A stretch of 64,000 nt of DNA from Streptomyces sp. CB02959 (GCF_002803155.1 NZ_NNBP01000007.1:149535-213534), one strand, 5' to 3'. Positions 6,081 through 15,107 are shown, numbered from the stretch's first letter. The notes: generated by a model not told the origin, from the letters alone. Translations and numbers: made by a program.

Positions 6081-8582
6081 ATGAACCGAGTCGGCAGAGA
6101 CTCGCGCCGGTCGGCCCGGAGGCTTGTGGAGCCGCTGGCGCGCATGGGGTTGTCCGTCGTTTTGCTGGCGGGCGGCGCCGTGGGAGCGACGGCTGGACCG
6201 GCCGTCGCTTCGACCGCGGATGGCACGTTGACGGTTTCGGTGCTGCGCGACTTCTTCGGCACCGGCGTGATCAACGCGACGATGGATGTCCCGCAGCGTG
6301 GCATGAAGGTGGAGGTCTCCGACCGCGCCGGGCACCATGTCACCGGCGTCACGGATGCCACCGGAAAGGTCGTGGTGGCGCGGTCGACCGTGCTGAGCGG
6401 CGGCCGGTACCGCGTCGACGTCAGCGTCCCGGCACCGTACAGCGACTACCTCCAGGCGGCGCCCGCGTCGACGGTGGAGAACCACTTCGACAGCTTCACG
6501 TCGTTCGTGGATGTGTCGGGCGGAAAGAACGCCTCGGTGGTGACGGGGGTGTGGGATCCGGCCGACTACACGCTGCCGGACTCCCGGTACTTCGTACCGG
6601 TCCAGAACGGCGCCAACGGAACCGACACCCGGGCCTTGGTGGCGTTCGGGACGAAGACCCGGGGCACGTGTCCCACCGGTGTGTCGTGCCCGGACACCTT
6701 GGCCACGCAGGCCCAGGTGGGCACGACGTTCGGGTTGGCGTACGACAAGTACCGGGGCCGGTTGTTCCAGAGCGCGTTCGCCCGCCGGTACGCCCCGTAC
6801 GGGCCGAAGGGCGGTGGCGCGATCTATACGGTGCCGGTCAACGGCTCAGGGGCGCCGGAGCTGTTCGCGCAGATGCCGGGTGCCACGGCAACGCAGCACG
6901 ACACCGGCAACATGATCAAGGACCCCGGATTCACCGACGCACCGGGCAAGGAGAGCATCGGCGGCCTGGCCCTGTCGGAGGACGGCTCCACGCTGTACGC
7001 GGTGAACCTGCTGACCCGCAGCCTGGTGAGCTTCAACGCCGCAGGGGCCAGCGCCTCGGGGCCCAAGGCGACGGCGCGGATCCCGGACCCGGGGTGCGCG
7101 AGCGCCGGTGACTGGCGGCCGTTCGGTCTCGCCGTCCACAACAACACGCTGTACGTCGGCGGCGTGTGCAACGCGGAGAGCACGCAGCAGCGCGCGGACC
7201 TGAAAGCCGTCGTCTACACCTACGACGGCAAGCGGTTCAGCAAGGTGCTGACCCACGCGCTCACCGACAAGCGCGGCACCGTCTTCACCGGTGCCGGCAA
7301 CGTCGCCCAGGCCACCCACTGGAATCCGTGGAACACCACCCTGGCCACCTGGGACGAACGGAAGCTGGGCGGCGCCTTCATCGATCCGCAGCCGGAGCTC
7401 GCCTCCCTCGCCTTCGCCCGCGACGGTTCGATGATCCTGGGCTTCCGCGACCGGTTCATGGACGTGCTCAGCGCGAAGGGGCTGGACCCCCGCCCGAACA
7501 ACAACGCGCCGGAACTCGGCATGTCCGGTGGTGACATCAACATGGCCTGCGCCGATCCCGGGGGCGGATACGCGTGGGAAGGCACCGGAAGCTGCCCCAA
7601 CCACGCCACCCCCGCCACCAATGGCGGTCAGGACAGCGGAGTCGTCGAATACTTCCCGGGCGACTTCTTCGGCGGCGGGCACCAGGAGACCGCGCTGGGT
7701 TCGGTGGCCTACATTCCGCAGCAACAGTGGGTCGTCAGCACGGAGTTCGACCCGACCGTCAACATCGAGACCGCCGGTACCGGTTACTACGACATCACGA
7801 CCGGCCAGGGCCCGGGCAACAGTCCGACCGCCAACGCGTACCAGTTCGTCGGCCAGGAACAGAACGGCTTCGGCAAGGCCGGCGGGCTCGGCGACATCGC
7901 GTACGCGGCGGCGAACGCGCCGATCCAGATCGGCAACCTCGTGTGGTTCGACGGCGACCACAACGGGATCCAGGACCCGGCGGAGCCGCTCCTGCCGGGG
8001 GCGACGATCAACCTGCTGGACGCGAAAGGCAAGCAGGTCGCCACGACCAGGACCGATGCCGCCGGCGAGTACTACTTCGGTGGCGTCGGCGCCGCGTACC
8101 AGCTCACACCGGGTGCGAAATACACCGTGCAGTTCAACGTGTGTACCGCGGACACCAGCAAGGTGCCCGGTCGGCCCGCGGCAAGCGAGTTGCGGTTCAC
8201 GCTCCCGCGAGCCGGTGCCAACCGTGCCCATGACTCCAACGTGACCCCGCCGACCACCGGGAAGTTGTGCAACGGCTACGCGCCGGTCACGGCGCCGCAC
8301 AGGCCGGGCGGGGTCGATCACACGATCGACGCCGGGGTGTACATCCCGAAGGCAACGCCAACCCCGACGCCGACCCCAACCCCAACCCCGACCCCGACCC
8401 CGACCTCGCCACCGTCCTCCGCACCGCCTGCCAACCCGGGTCAGGCCGGTGGGGACACGGGTTCACTGGCGCACACCGGTACGTCCGGGCTGCCGACGAT
8501 GATCGCCCTCGCCGGTCTGCTGGTGGCGGCGGGCCTGGGCGTCGCGTTCCTGAGCCGTAAACGTCGCGCCCGGAAGCACTGA
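6081..8582 (+). CDS. Secreted LAxTG cell-wall-anchored protein with SdrD-B domain
   Basis: 833 residues from the ATG at 6081, where a signal peptide begins (charged MNRVGRDSRRSARR, hydrophobic LSVVLLAGGAVGATAG, cleavage near AVAST); upstream in-frame codons lack such a signal. The bulk (~60-600) resembles a secreted beta-propeller-like surface protein with repeated GSTLYAVN- and GGLALSEDG-type strands. Residues ~617-700 form an SdrD B-like/Cna-B-type domain (IGNLVWFDGDHNGIQD, AGEYYFGG). A Pro-Thr stalk (~760-776) follows, then LAHTG (796-800), a hydrophobic helix and the basic tail SRKRRARKH. This is the arrangement recognised by actinobacterial class E sortases (LAxTG), so the protein should be covalently attached to peptidoglycan. 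No sortase gene lies in the window. Confidence 0.85.
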   Translation: MNRVGRDSRRSARRLVEPLARMGLSVVLLAGGAVGATAGPAVASTADGTLTVSVLRDFFGTGVINATMDVPQRGMKVEVSDRAGHHVTGVTDATGKVVVARSTVLSGGRYRVDVSVPAPYSDYLQAAPASTVENHFDSFTSFVDVSGGKNASVVTGVWDPADYTLPDSRYFVPVQNGANGTDTRALVAFGTKTRGTCPTGVSCPDTLATQAQVGTTFGLAYDKYRGRLFQSAFARRYAPYGPKGGGAIYTVPVNGSGAPELFAQMPGATATQHDTGNMIKDPGFTDAPGKESIGGLALSEDGSTLYAVNLLTRSLVSFNAAGASASGPKATARIPDPGCASAGDWRPFGLAVHNNTLYVGGVCNAESTQQRADLKAVVYTYDGKRFSKVLTHALTDKRGTVFTGAGNVAQATHWNPWNTTLATWDERKLGGAFIDPQPELASLAFARDGSMILGFRDRFMDVLSAKGLDPRPNNNAPELGMSGGDINMACADPGGGYAWEGTGSCPNHATPATNGGQDSGVVEYFPGDFFGGGHQETALGSVAYIPQQQWVVSTEFDPTVNIETAGTGYYDITTGQGPGNSPTANAYQFVGQEQNGFGKAGGLGDIAYAAANAPIQIGNLVWFDGDHNGIQDPAEPLLPGATINLLDAKGKQVATTRTDAAGEYYFGGVGAAYQLTPGAKYTVQFNVCTADTSKVPGRPAASELRFTLPRAGANRAHDSNVTPPTTGKLCNGYAPVTAPHRPGGVDHTIDAGVYIPKATPTPTPTPTPTPTPTPTSPPSSAPPANPGQAGGDTGSLAHTGTSGLPTMIALAGLLVAAGLGVAFLSRKRRARKH
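8358..8410 (+). repeat. CCNACN microsatellite encoding the Pro-Thr stalk
   Basis: About eight tandem 6-base units (CCAACC/CCGACC variants) encode a (PT)n run in the wall-spanning stalk of the LAxTG protein. Such runs can change length by slippage; the reading frame is kept because units are 6 bases. Confidence 0.8.
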
Positions 8583-8597
8583 ACCAACCGAACAACA

Positions 8598-8643
8598 GTG
8601 ATCTGCCTGCCCGCGGCCCGGACGGCGCGGGCAGGCAGATCAC
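8598..8643 (+). terminator. Perfect 18-bp stem-loop terminator
   Basis: An 18-base arm at 8598-8615 pairs perfectly with 8626-8643 around a 10-base loop, 15 bases after the stop of the LAxTG protein. There is no T-run, which is common for actinomycete terminators. A very strong, probably efficient terminator. Confidence 0.85.
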
Positions 8644-8758
8644 TTCCCGGCCGGTCCACGAGGGCCGGCCTCGACGTCGTCCGCCACTGGACTGCCGAGT
8701 GCCGCCGCGACCGCACGGCGGCCGAGCAGTGTGGTGGCTGAGAGGGTGAATCAGCAGA

Positions 8759-9565
8759 GTGTCAGCGTCGAGCCGCGTACGGAGCGGGAGAATCCGGCAA
8801 GCGCAACCGGGCCGTGCTGCTGCCCGGCGCCGATGGCTGCGGCCACGCTGGGCGGCAGCCGTCCTCGGCATGGCGGTCGTCGCGGTGGTCGCGTTCCTGG
8901 TCGCCGGCGGCGGCTCCGGCCCCGGCGTTCCGCGCGCACTGACGTCCGACGAGGCGAACCGGCTGGCGATCACACGGTTCCGCAACTACGCGGCGCACGG
9001 CCGCGCGTTGACGATCACCGTGCCGGGCACCGCCGGTGGGCTGACCGTCACCGGGTCCGTCGACTACCGAGGCAAGCTCGGTTACGGCGTGGTGCACGGC
9101 ACCGGGCGCGACACATCGAGCGACGGGCTGATCCAGTGGACGGCCACCTCGGTGTTCGTCCACCCGATGGCGAACGCCCCGGCGCACGCACCCGCGTCGC
9201 CGCCACGCTCGGGCTGGTACGGCCGCCCGCTGCAGTCGTCCGGCAGTTCCCTGGACAGTTCGCTGGCCATCGCGCTCAGGCTCGGCAGCGACCGGCCGGA
9301 CAACGCCCAACTGCTGCCGCAGAACGGCGCCGCCTGGTGGGGACGAGAGCAGGTGGACGGGCATCCGGTGGACGTCATGACCGGGCCGTCCTCCCGTGAC
9401 CGCTCCGGTACGGCGGGCAGTGTGCGCTACGGGGTCGGCTCGGACGGCACCATGTACCGGGTCCGCGTCAGCGTGGGTTCCGAGCCGCGGCCGGTGGTCA
9501 TCGATTTCGACGCCCGGAAGTACGTTCCGGTCAAGCCGCTGCCCGGAGTCACCCCGACGCGGTAG
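8759..9565 (+). CDS. Membrane-anchored extracytoplasmic protein, unknown function
   Basis: 268 residues from a GTG. A basic N-terminus is followed by one membrane helix (~30-50, AAAVLGMAVVAVVAFLVAGGG), then an extracytoplasmic domain of mostly beta strands (ALTITVPGTAGGLTVTGSVDY, GLIQWTATSVFVHP, GSVRYGVGSDGTMYRVRV). The layout resembles LppX/LprG-like or other single-pass envelope proteins of actinomycetes, but no specific family is recognised. It converges with the beta-helix lipoprotein gene, the two stops being 7 bases apart. The upstream perfect terminator separates it from the LAxTG gene, so it should have its own promoter in the 115 bases before it. Confidence 0.75.
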   Translation: MSASSRVRSGRIRQAQPGRAAARRRWLRPRWAAAVLGMAVVAVVAFLVAGGGSGPGVPRALTSDEANRLAITRFRNYAAHGRALTITVPGTAGGLTVTGSVDYRGKLGYGVVHGTGRDTSSDGLIQWTATSVFVHPMANAPAHAPASPPRSGWYGRPLQSSGSSLDSSLAIALRLGSDRPDNAQLLPQNGAAWWGREQVDGHPVDVMTGPSSRDRSGTAGSVRYGVGSDGTMYRVRVSVGSEPRPVVIDFDARKYVPVKPLPGVTPTR

Positions 9566-9572
9566 CCGCTGT

Positions 9573-10913
9573 TCAGGACGTCTGCACCCGCGCGTTCGCG
9601 GCGAGCAGGGACCCCGACGGCAGCGGGATGCCTGCCGGGTCCGGCAGAGCCGGAACGGCTGGCACAGCGGTGGCGCCCGTGGCGACGGCGTGGGGGAACT
9701 GCGGCTGTGGACCAGGCGCCGCGACCTCGGTGAACGGGATGCCACCGGGTGCCGTCGGCATCGCCCAACTGCCGCCCGGCGAGGGCGGTCCGGCCGGAAG
9801 CGGGCAGGACGCGGTGGTCGCGAGTCGGGCCGGCACTGTGGTTCGCAGATCGTTGCCTCGCAGGCAGTTGCCCCGTCCCCGCGTGGCGGTGGGGAACGTC
9901 CAGCCGACGTCGAGGCCGTTGCCGGTGAACGTGTTGTCCACGATCTGGTTGCCGACCGGAGGCAGGTCGGCGGTTGCGGTGATCACCAGCCCGGCGTTGC
10001 TGTTGCCGGCGATGCGGTTGCGGATGAACTGGTTGTCGCCGCCGCCGTCGACGCCGATACCGGTACCCCACCCGCCGTCGGCCTGCTCCGGGGTGGCCTT
10101 CTGCTGGTTGGCGGCGATCAGATTTCCCGCGATGACGGCGCCCCGCTGCGGGAGCAGCTTCTCCTGGTGGTCGGAGTCGGTGGTGAGCCCGACCCGGTTG
10201 CCGACCAGGCGGTTGCCGACCACGTACATGTCGCCGCCGGCGTTGGTGCCCTCGTAACCGACCGCGTTGAGTTCGGCGATGTTGTCCCGCACCACGATGT
10301 GACAGGGCTTGCACTGCCCGACGTAGATCCCGGAGTCGGCCCCGCCCGAGGCGTACGAGTGCTCGATGACACCGTTCTGCGCGGAGAACGCGTAGATGCC
10401 GTACAGCCCGTTGCGGGTCGCGGTCACATACGACACCAGGAACGACTTCAGGAAGGTGACCGGCTCGTCGCCGGTGTCGTAGCCGCCGGAATGCCCCGGC
10501 AGCCCGGCGGCCGCCTTCGTCGAACCGGTGACCAGGACCCCGTTCTGCGTGTTGTTCCGCACGGTGAGGTTCTGCACGGCCACCCCGGGCGCGGTGACGA
10601 CGATGCCGTTCGGCTGCTGCAACCGCCCGTCGAGGACGACCTTGTCCCGGGACTCGCCGCGAAGCGTGACACGAGGCGTGGCGACCTTCACCGACTCGTG
10701 GTACACGCCCGACGCGACCAGCACCAGGTCACCGGGCCGAGCCAAGGACACCGCATCCGAGATCGTCGGGGCGTCGGCGGGAACCCGGATCGTCACATGC
10801 GCACCGGCCGGTCGCCGGCCCTTGCCCGATCCGTCGTCGCCACCGCCGCAGCCCGCCACAAGTGTCAGCGTGCCCACTACCGCAGCCAACACGCGAAGAG
10901 CTAATCGAGGCAT
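9573..10913 (-). CDS. Right-handed parallel beta-helix lipoprotein
   Basis: 446 residues. The start is the ATG at 10913, directly before a lipoprotein signal (LALRVLAAVVGTLTLVAGC, lipobox LVAGC). The mature part is a run of beta-helix coils with many Asn ladders: AVQNLTVRNNTQNGVLV, GLYGIYAFSAQNGVIEHSYA, CHIVVRDNIAELNAVG, DNQFIRNRIAGNSNAGLVI. The fold is shared by pectate lyases, polysaccharide epimerases and NosD-like proteins; no catalytic residues can be assigned with confidence. The start faces the Dyp peroxidase gene across an 89-base divergent intergenic region. Confidence 0.8.
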   Translation of the reverse strand: MPRLALRVLAAVVGTLTLVAGCGGGDDGSGKGRRPAGAHVTIRVPADAPTISDAVSLARPGDLVLVASGVYHESVKVATPRVTLRGESRDKVVLDGRLQQPNGIVVTAPGVAVQNLTVRNNTQNGVLVTGSTKAAAGLPGHSGGYDTGDEPVTFLKSFLVSYVTATRNGLYGIYAFSAQNGVIEHSYASGGADSGIYVGQCKPCHIVVRDNIAELNAVGYEGTNAGGDMYVVGNRLVGNRVGLTTDSDHQEKLLPQRGAVIAGNLIAANQQKATPEQADGGWGTGIGVDGGGDNQFIRNRIAGNSNAGLVITATADLPPVGNQIVDNTFTGNGLDVGWTFPTATRGRGNCLRGNDLRTTVPARLATTASCPLPAGPPSPGGSWAMPTAPGGIPFTEVAAPGPQPQFPHAVATGATAVPAVPALPDPAGIPLPSGSLLAANARVQTS

Positions 10914-11002
10914 GATCCCAGTCTGGCAGGTGGCGCCCAATTCCACGCCAGAATCCGGAGGTTGACCGGCAGGCGCAATGCGGGTGTGGCACTCTGCACA
11001 CC

Positions 11003-12160
11003 ATGCACCGAGCCGATCACCATCCGTCGCGCCGCGCGTTCCTCGATGCCACCGGCGCCATGATGGCCGCCGGGCTGGCCGCCGGGTGCACATCGGACTC
11101 CGCCCGGACCGACCGGAAGGCCGCTACCGCAGCGGCCACGCCGACGCCGGTTGCGGCGACGGGCCGGCATCAGGCCGGCATCACGCTGCCCCAGCCGGCC
11201 CAGCGCAACCTGTTGGCCGTGGCGGCCGACCTCGATGCCACCGCGGCTCCCGGCCCGCTACTGGCCGAACTCGGCCGAGCCATCCTCACCCTCACCACAG
11301 GGACCGACCCGCGGCTGATGGGCCTGCCGCCGGGCGACCTCACCGTGACCGTCGGCGTGGGCCCCCGGCTGGTGCGTACGGCCGGTGCCTCGCTGCCCGG
11401 CGCGGCCGACCTCCCGACTTTCTCCCGCGAGCGGATCGCCCCAGGGGCACGCGGCGGAGACCTGCTGATACAGATCTGCGCCGACGACGCGCTGCTCCTA
11501 CCGGTCGTCGCCGCCGCGCTCCTTCACCAGGCCGGCGACCGCATCCAGGAACGCTGGCGGCAGTCCGCACGCCGTGGAACGAATGTGCCCATCGGCGACG
11601 GCCTCACCGCGCCACGAAACCCGCTCGGCTTCATCGACGGCATCGTGGGCCCGCACACGACCGCCGAACAACAACGCGACCTGTGGCTGGCCGGGCCCCC
11701 AGCGGTCGCCGGCGGCACCCTTGCCGTAGTGCGGCGCATGGAACTCGACCTGCCGCGGTTCGCCGCCCTGTCCGTAGCCGAGCAGGAAGCGGTCTTCGGG
11801 CGGCGCCGGGCCAGCGGCGTCCCCCTCTCCGGCGGCGACGTCGCCTCGGGCCCGGAACTCGGCGCCAAGACACCGGACGGACGCTATCTCGTCCCCGCGG
11901 ACGCCCATGTGCGCCGGGCGCACGCCGCCGTGGTCGGCGCCGGCCTCATGCTCCGCCGCTCCTACAGCACCGACGAGCCCGCCCCCGGTCTGCTCTTCAT
12001 CAGCTTCCAGAACGACCTGCGGACCTTCACCGCCACCCTCACCCACATGGACACCGCCGACGCACTGCTGCAATTCACCACCACCACCGCCAGCGCCACC
12101 TTCCTGATCCTCCCCGGCTTCGACCGGCAACGCCCCCTCGGTTCCCAGCTGTTCACCTGA
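11003..12160 (+). CDS. Dyp-type heme peroxidase, Tat-exported
   Basis: 385 residues. The N-terminus has a Tat motif (SRRAFLDATG) followed by a weakly hydrophobic segment ending LAAGC, so it may be a Tat-exported lipoprotein. The Dyp signature appears as NPLGFIDGI (~205-213; GFxDG with the distal Asp), with the usual DLLIQICADDA strand before it and PADAHVRRAHA (proximal His region) and LLFISFQNDL later. Family enzymes oxidise dyes, phenolics or Mn(II) with H2O2, or act in heme/iron handling (EfeB). No EfeU/EfeO partners are present. It is divergent from the beta-helix lipoprotein gene. Confidence 0.88.
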   Translation: MHRADHHPSRRAFLDATGAMMAAGLAAGCTSDSARTDRKAATAAATPTPVAATGRHQAGITLPQPAQRNLLAVAADLDATAAPGPLLAELGRAILTLTTGTDPRLMGLPPGDLTVTVGVGPRLVRTAGASLPGAADLPTFSRERIAPGARGGDLLIQICADDALLLPVVAAALLHQAGDRIQERWRQSARRGTNVPIGDGLTAPRNPLGFIDGIVGPHTTAEQQRDLWLAGPPAVAGGTLAVVRRMELDLPRFAALSVAEQEAVFGRRRASGVPLSGGDVASGPELGAKTPDGRYLVPADAHVRRAHAAVVGAGLMLRRSYSTDEPAPGLLFISFQNDLRTFTATLTHMDTADALLQFTTTTASATFLILPGFDRQRPLGSQLFT

Positions 12161-12359
12161 TCACTCCGGGCGGCCCGTCCCGCCCGGGGCGCGCGGCGCA
12201 CTTCCCCGCGGACGGCGCACACCCTGGGGTGCGGGCCGAATCCGAGCGCGGAACCGTCATCAAAGGCAGTCCTACTGCCGCACCACTGTGTCCTGACGCC
12301 TCCAACCCCCTCGAAATCCCGCCCTTTTGGTCGTCGGTTTCGACTCCTATGGTGGAGAG

Positions 12360-13625
12360 ATGGTGAATGGGGTGTGGCACACCAAATACCGCATTGAGAT
12401 CAACTTGTCGCTGCCGAATCTCGGGCACCCGGACCGCCCTGATCTGCTGGGCGAGATCACGACCAGCGTCGCCGACCGTGATCCCGGGCTGCTCGAATGC
12501 CTGGCCCACCACGAAGGCCGCGAGTGCCTCTCGGAGACCGGCGGCAAATCACCATGGATGTTCGTGCGCCGTGGACGAGTCGGTGGTCGCCGGCCCCTGG
12601 TCGCCTCCCACCTGCCGGTCACCCACCGGGCGACCCCGGCCGAGAGCGAGCAGCACAAGGCCACCAAGGAGCGGATAGTCGAGACCGCTTCGGGGTACGG
12701 CCTGGACGCGAGGACCGAGGTGGCCACCGCGCATCGGCGGAGCGTCTCGGACGCCCTCGTCACCGGGCCCGGCGGAATCCGCATCGGCTGGGAGATCCAG
12801 TACCACCACCTCGGCCCGAGCAGTGTCCACCGCCGATCGGTCACCGCCATGGAGAACCGGATCACACCCCTGTGGGTGACCAAGGACAAGACGGCCGCCC
12901 TCATCGACCGTGCGCCCTGGGCGCGGGTGGACGACATGCCGTGGCGGGAGATCGCCGGAGGCAAGGAGATGGTGATCCGCGGCGGGTACCGCTACCTCCA
13001 GGTCTGGAAGTGCGTTCCCAGCAGTCCGCGGCACTGCCCGCGTACCGAGGGCGCCGGGCACTGCGAGCAGATCCATGCCGAGTGGTTCCTGCCGGCCCTG
13101 TGCCACCCGGAGAAGAACCCGGTGCACATCGAGGACCTCGTTCTGTCGAGCGCCACCGGGGAGAGCGTGCCGGTCTACGTGCCCAACAGGGGGCGCGGAC
13201 GAGCCGGGCGCCACATGTGGGTGCCCGCCGCCGACTGCCGGATCTGGCGGGAACTGACCGCCCAGACGGCATCCCTCCCCGAGGCGCCGCCACCGGAGGA
13301 GGACGACGTGACCACGTTCGCCGAGCAGGAGATCGACAGGACCTGCCGGGCGGGCGAAGAGGGCCGGCACGCCTGCGACGCGCGGCCCGTCCGAGACCTC
13401 GGCCAACCGACAGGTGGCTTCACCCTCGGCCGGTTGCCGACGAAGAGGGCCGACCGCCCCATGGTGATCACGCCGGTCGAGCGGGCTGCTGCCGCTGCCG
13501 CGCTCGGTTGCCCGCCGTGGGAGGTGGGCCCGTGCAGCCAGTGCAGCCAACTGATGCGGCGCTACGGCCGCGATGCGGCCATGACCTGCGACCTGTGCCG
13601 CATCGCCCTGAACCAGGGCCCTTGA
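12360..13625 (+). CDS. CoiA-like nuclease candidate with C-terminal zinc ribbon
   Basis: 421 residues; ATG at 12360 preceded by GGTGGAGAG. The middle resembles CoiA/PD-(D/E)xK nucleases: ESEQHKATKERIVE (the SExH...K element), then RRSVSDALV with a probable catalytic Asp, and WEIQYHHLG (the E-x-Q element, ~143-151), followed by a strand ITPLWV. The C-terminus has CSQCSQLMRRYG...CDLC, a four-Cys zinc ribbon; further Cys occur at CVPSSPRHC and CEQIH. CoiA is a competence protein in Gram-positive bacteria; actinomycete relatives are uncharacterised. Assignment rests on motif spacing only. It is alone, with a hairpin terminator 147 bases downstream. Confidence 0.55.
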   Translation: MVNGVWHTKYRIEINLSLPNLGHPDRPDLLGEITTSVADRDPGLLECLAHHEGRECLSETGGKSPWMFVRRGRVGGRRPLVASHLPVTHRATPAESEQHKATKERIVETASGYGLDARTEVATAHRRSVSDALVTGPGGIRIGWEIQYHHLGPSSVHRRSVTAMENRITPLWVTKDKTAALIDRAPWARVDDMPWREIAGGKEMVIRGGYRYLQVWKCVPSSPRHCPRTEGAGHCEQIHAEWFLPALCHPEKNPVHIEDLVLSSATGESVPVYVPNRGRGRAGRHMWVPAADCRIWRELTAQTASLPEAPPPEEDDVTTFAEQEIDRTCRAGEEGRHACDARPVRDLGQPTGGFTLGRLPTKRADRPMVITPVERAAAAAALGCPPWEVGPCSQCSQLMRRYGRDAAMTCDLCRIALNQGP

Positions 13626-13771
13626 GGGACCAGGGCCGTTGAGCGGCAACCGAGTCCTGCCCGACCCCGGCCAGAACCTCTCCGAGGCGCCGGGTCCACC
13701 TGCGCGAGGCGATCCCGCACGGCCTGGGCAACTCGGGCGGCCGGGCTCCGTCGAGATCGACTTTGAAAAGG

Positions 13772-13796
13772 CCGGGGCGCCGCGTGGGCGCCCCGG
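13772..13796. terminator. Bidirectional stem-loop terminator
   Basis: A perfect 10-bp stem (13772-13781 with 13787-13796) around a 5-base loop, between the convergent genes ending at 13625 (+) and 13914 (-). On the plus strand it is preceded by GAAAAGG and thus may serve both directions. Confidence 0.75.
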
Positions 13797-13913
13797 GTAT
13801 CTCGCGTTCGCCTTCGTCACGCGGTCGAGGGCCACCGAGGTAGGTGCCCACCTCTGGCGAGGCCGGCAGCGGCGTGCTCATCGCCGGGATCAGGACCCCG
13901 GCCCCGGAGCCCG

Positions 13914-14279
13914 TCAGCCACCCGAGCGGATCCGGTAACTGACGGCGGCGTAAGGGAAGTTGCCCTGTCCGAGGGTTCCCGTGCGGAAGTACAGGTCGCC
14001 GGTCTGGCCCGGGGCGCCGGTCGTGCAGTCCTTATTGAAGAAGACGTCTACGGACTGGTTCGACGCGGCGTAGAAGGAGCGGACCGGGGTGGTGAGTTCC
14101 TGGCACACCCCGACCTTTTCGAGGTCGAGCTGGACGGCGGTCCCGGTCCGGTCGGCGCCCGTGTAGAAGGTGACGCTGCCGAGCGTGGCAGCCTGTGCCT
14201 GGCCGGCTGCGGCCAGGCACAGCGCCGCCGCGGCGCAGGCGACGGCGGCTCTGCTCACACGCCGGCGGTTCGTCTTCAT
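13914..14279 (-). CDS. Small secreted protein, I36-inhibitor/crystallin-like
   Basis: 121 residues from the ATG at 14279. A signal peptide (MKTNRRRVSRAAVACAAAAL, cleavage near GQAQAA) is followed by a ~85-residue beta-rich domain with two Cys (VCQEL, KDC) likely forming a disulfide. Strand motifs SVTFYTGADRTG and SVDVFFNKDC resemble the peptidase-inhibitor I36/crystallin-like secreted proteins common in streptomycetes, but identity is weak. It is convergent with the CoiA-like gene and shares its terminator. Confidence 0.75.
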   Translation of the reverse strand: MKTNRRRVSRAAVACAAAALCLAAAGQAQAATLGSVTFYTGADRTGTAVQLDLEKVGVCQELTTPVRSFYAASNQSVDVFFNKDCTTGAPGQTGDLYFRTGTLGQGNFPYAAVSYRIRSGG

Positions 14280-14435
14280 CCGTGCTACCTCACTTCTCGT
14301 CACATGTCAGGAATGCCAGGAAGGAAACCTGTAAGCCCGGTGATCCGGATCAACTCGAGCCACTTTGCTTCATCATTCAACGAGGAGAAAGAGGTAATCC
14401 AGTCAGGAATGCTCACCGACGATCAGCTTCCGGGG

Positions 14436-14962
14436 TCAGGTTCCGGTGACCGCCTCCCACGCCTGCCGCGTGCCGATCAGGGGCGCGAACTCCTCGAACG
14501 CAGCCAGTCGTCCGTGTCGCGGTGACGGCCGAGGGCGACAGCATCGAACTCGTCGACATGGTTGCCTTTGGCCACTCCGAGTCGCCGAAGCGCTTGAGAG
14601 ATCGGGGTGCCGTCGGAGGGGTCCGGTTGTCCCTCTGCCAGGCACACCGGGCCGAGGACCACCTCCCCGCCATCCCATACCTGCGCGGACTGCGTCCCAA
14701 CCCTGCCGAAGTACTCGGCCTCGACGTAGGCCACCGGACCGTGCGCGGAGCAGGCGGCCAGTGCGCGGTCGAACCTCGCGGGCGTCTTCCGGAACCCGTC
14801 GAGCTCGGGTGCTCCGGCGACGGTCAATGCGTCGAACAGCACGTCGGTCATGGGCAGCAGCGACAGCTGCTGGCCGAGTGGGGCCACATGCGCGTCCTCG
14901 ACGGAGCCGATCAATTCGCTGAGCACGGGCTTGGCGGCGATGACCGCTTGCAGGCAATACAT
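14436..14962 (-). CDS. Conserved hypothetical protein with probable C-terminal frameshift
   Basis: From the ATG at 14962 the frame gives MYCLQAVIAAKPVLSELI..., QQLSLLPMTDVLFDAL and AYVEAEYFGRVGTQSAQVW, and stops after 161 residues at 14477. Near 14508-14515 the coding signal moves to another frame, which continues FEEFAPLIGTRQAWEAV and stops at 14436. Codons of that tail are strongly G/C-ended, as in a real gene. One missing base after DTDDWLR would restore a ~175-residue protein. The family seems to be an actinomycete protein of unknown function, cytosolic and without a signal. Either the gene is shortened here or there is a sequencing error. Confidence 0.65.
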
Positions 14963-15050
14963 GCCGTCATTCTCGCCTGGACGCTCGGGCCGACGGGGTA
15001 CTCGGCAGTGCCTGTGTACGTCGTACGTGGAATCCCACGCGAGACCTTAT

Positions 15051-15090
15051 CCGGCCAGGTCCGGCCAGGTCCGGCCAGATCCGGCCGGAC
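15051..15090 (+). repeat. Four tandem 10-bp repeats
   Basis: CCGGCCAGGT is repeated at 15051, 15061, 15071 (CCGGCCAGAT) and 15081 (CCGGCCGGAC). The array lies between the end of the glycine-rich protein gene and the start of the MYCLQ-type gene, both on the minus strand. Confidence 0.85.
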
Positions 15091-15107
15091 AGGGCCCTGG
15101 GCTCAGG

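Noticed and set aside
8358..8410. CRISPR-like or regulatory repeat array
   Set aside because: It is an in-frame hexanucleotide microsatellite encoding Pro-Thr; no spacers or cas genes.
11003..12160. Assigning the Dyp peroxidase as EfeB of a ferrous-iron uptake system
   Set aside because: No EfeU or EfeO gene nearby; only the general Dyp assignment is supported.
13639..13938. Possible small gene downstream of the CoiA-like gene
   Set aside because: No ribosome site or recognisable protein; the hairpin terminator at 13772-13796 lies inside it.
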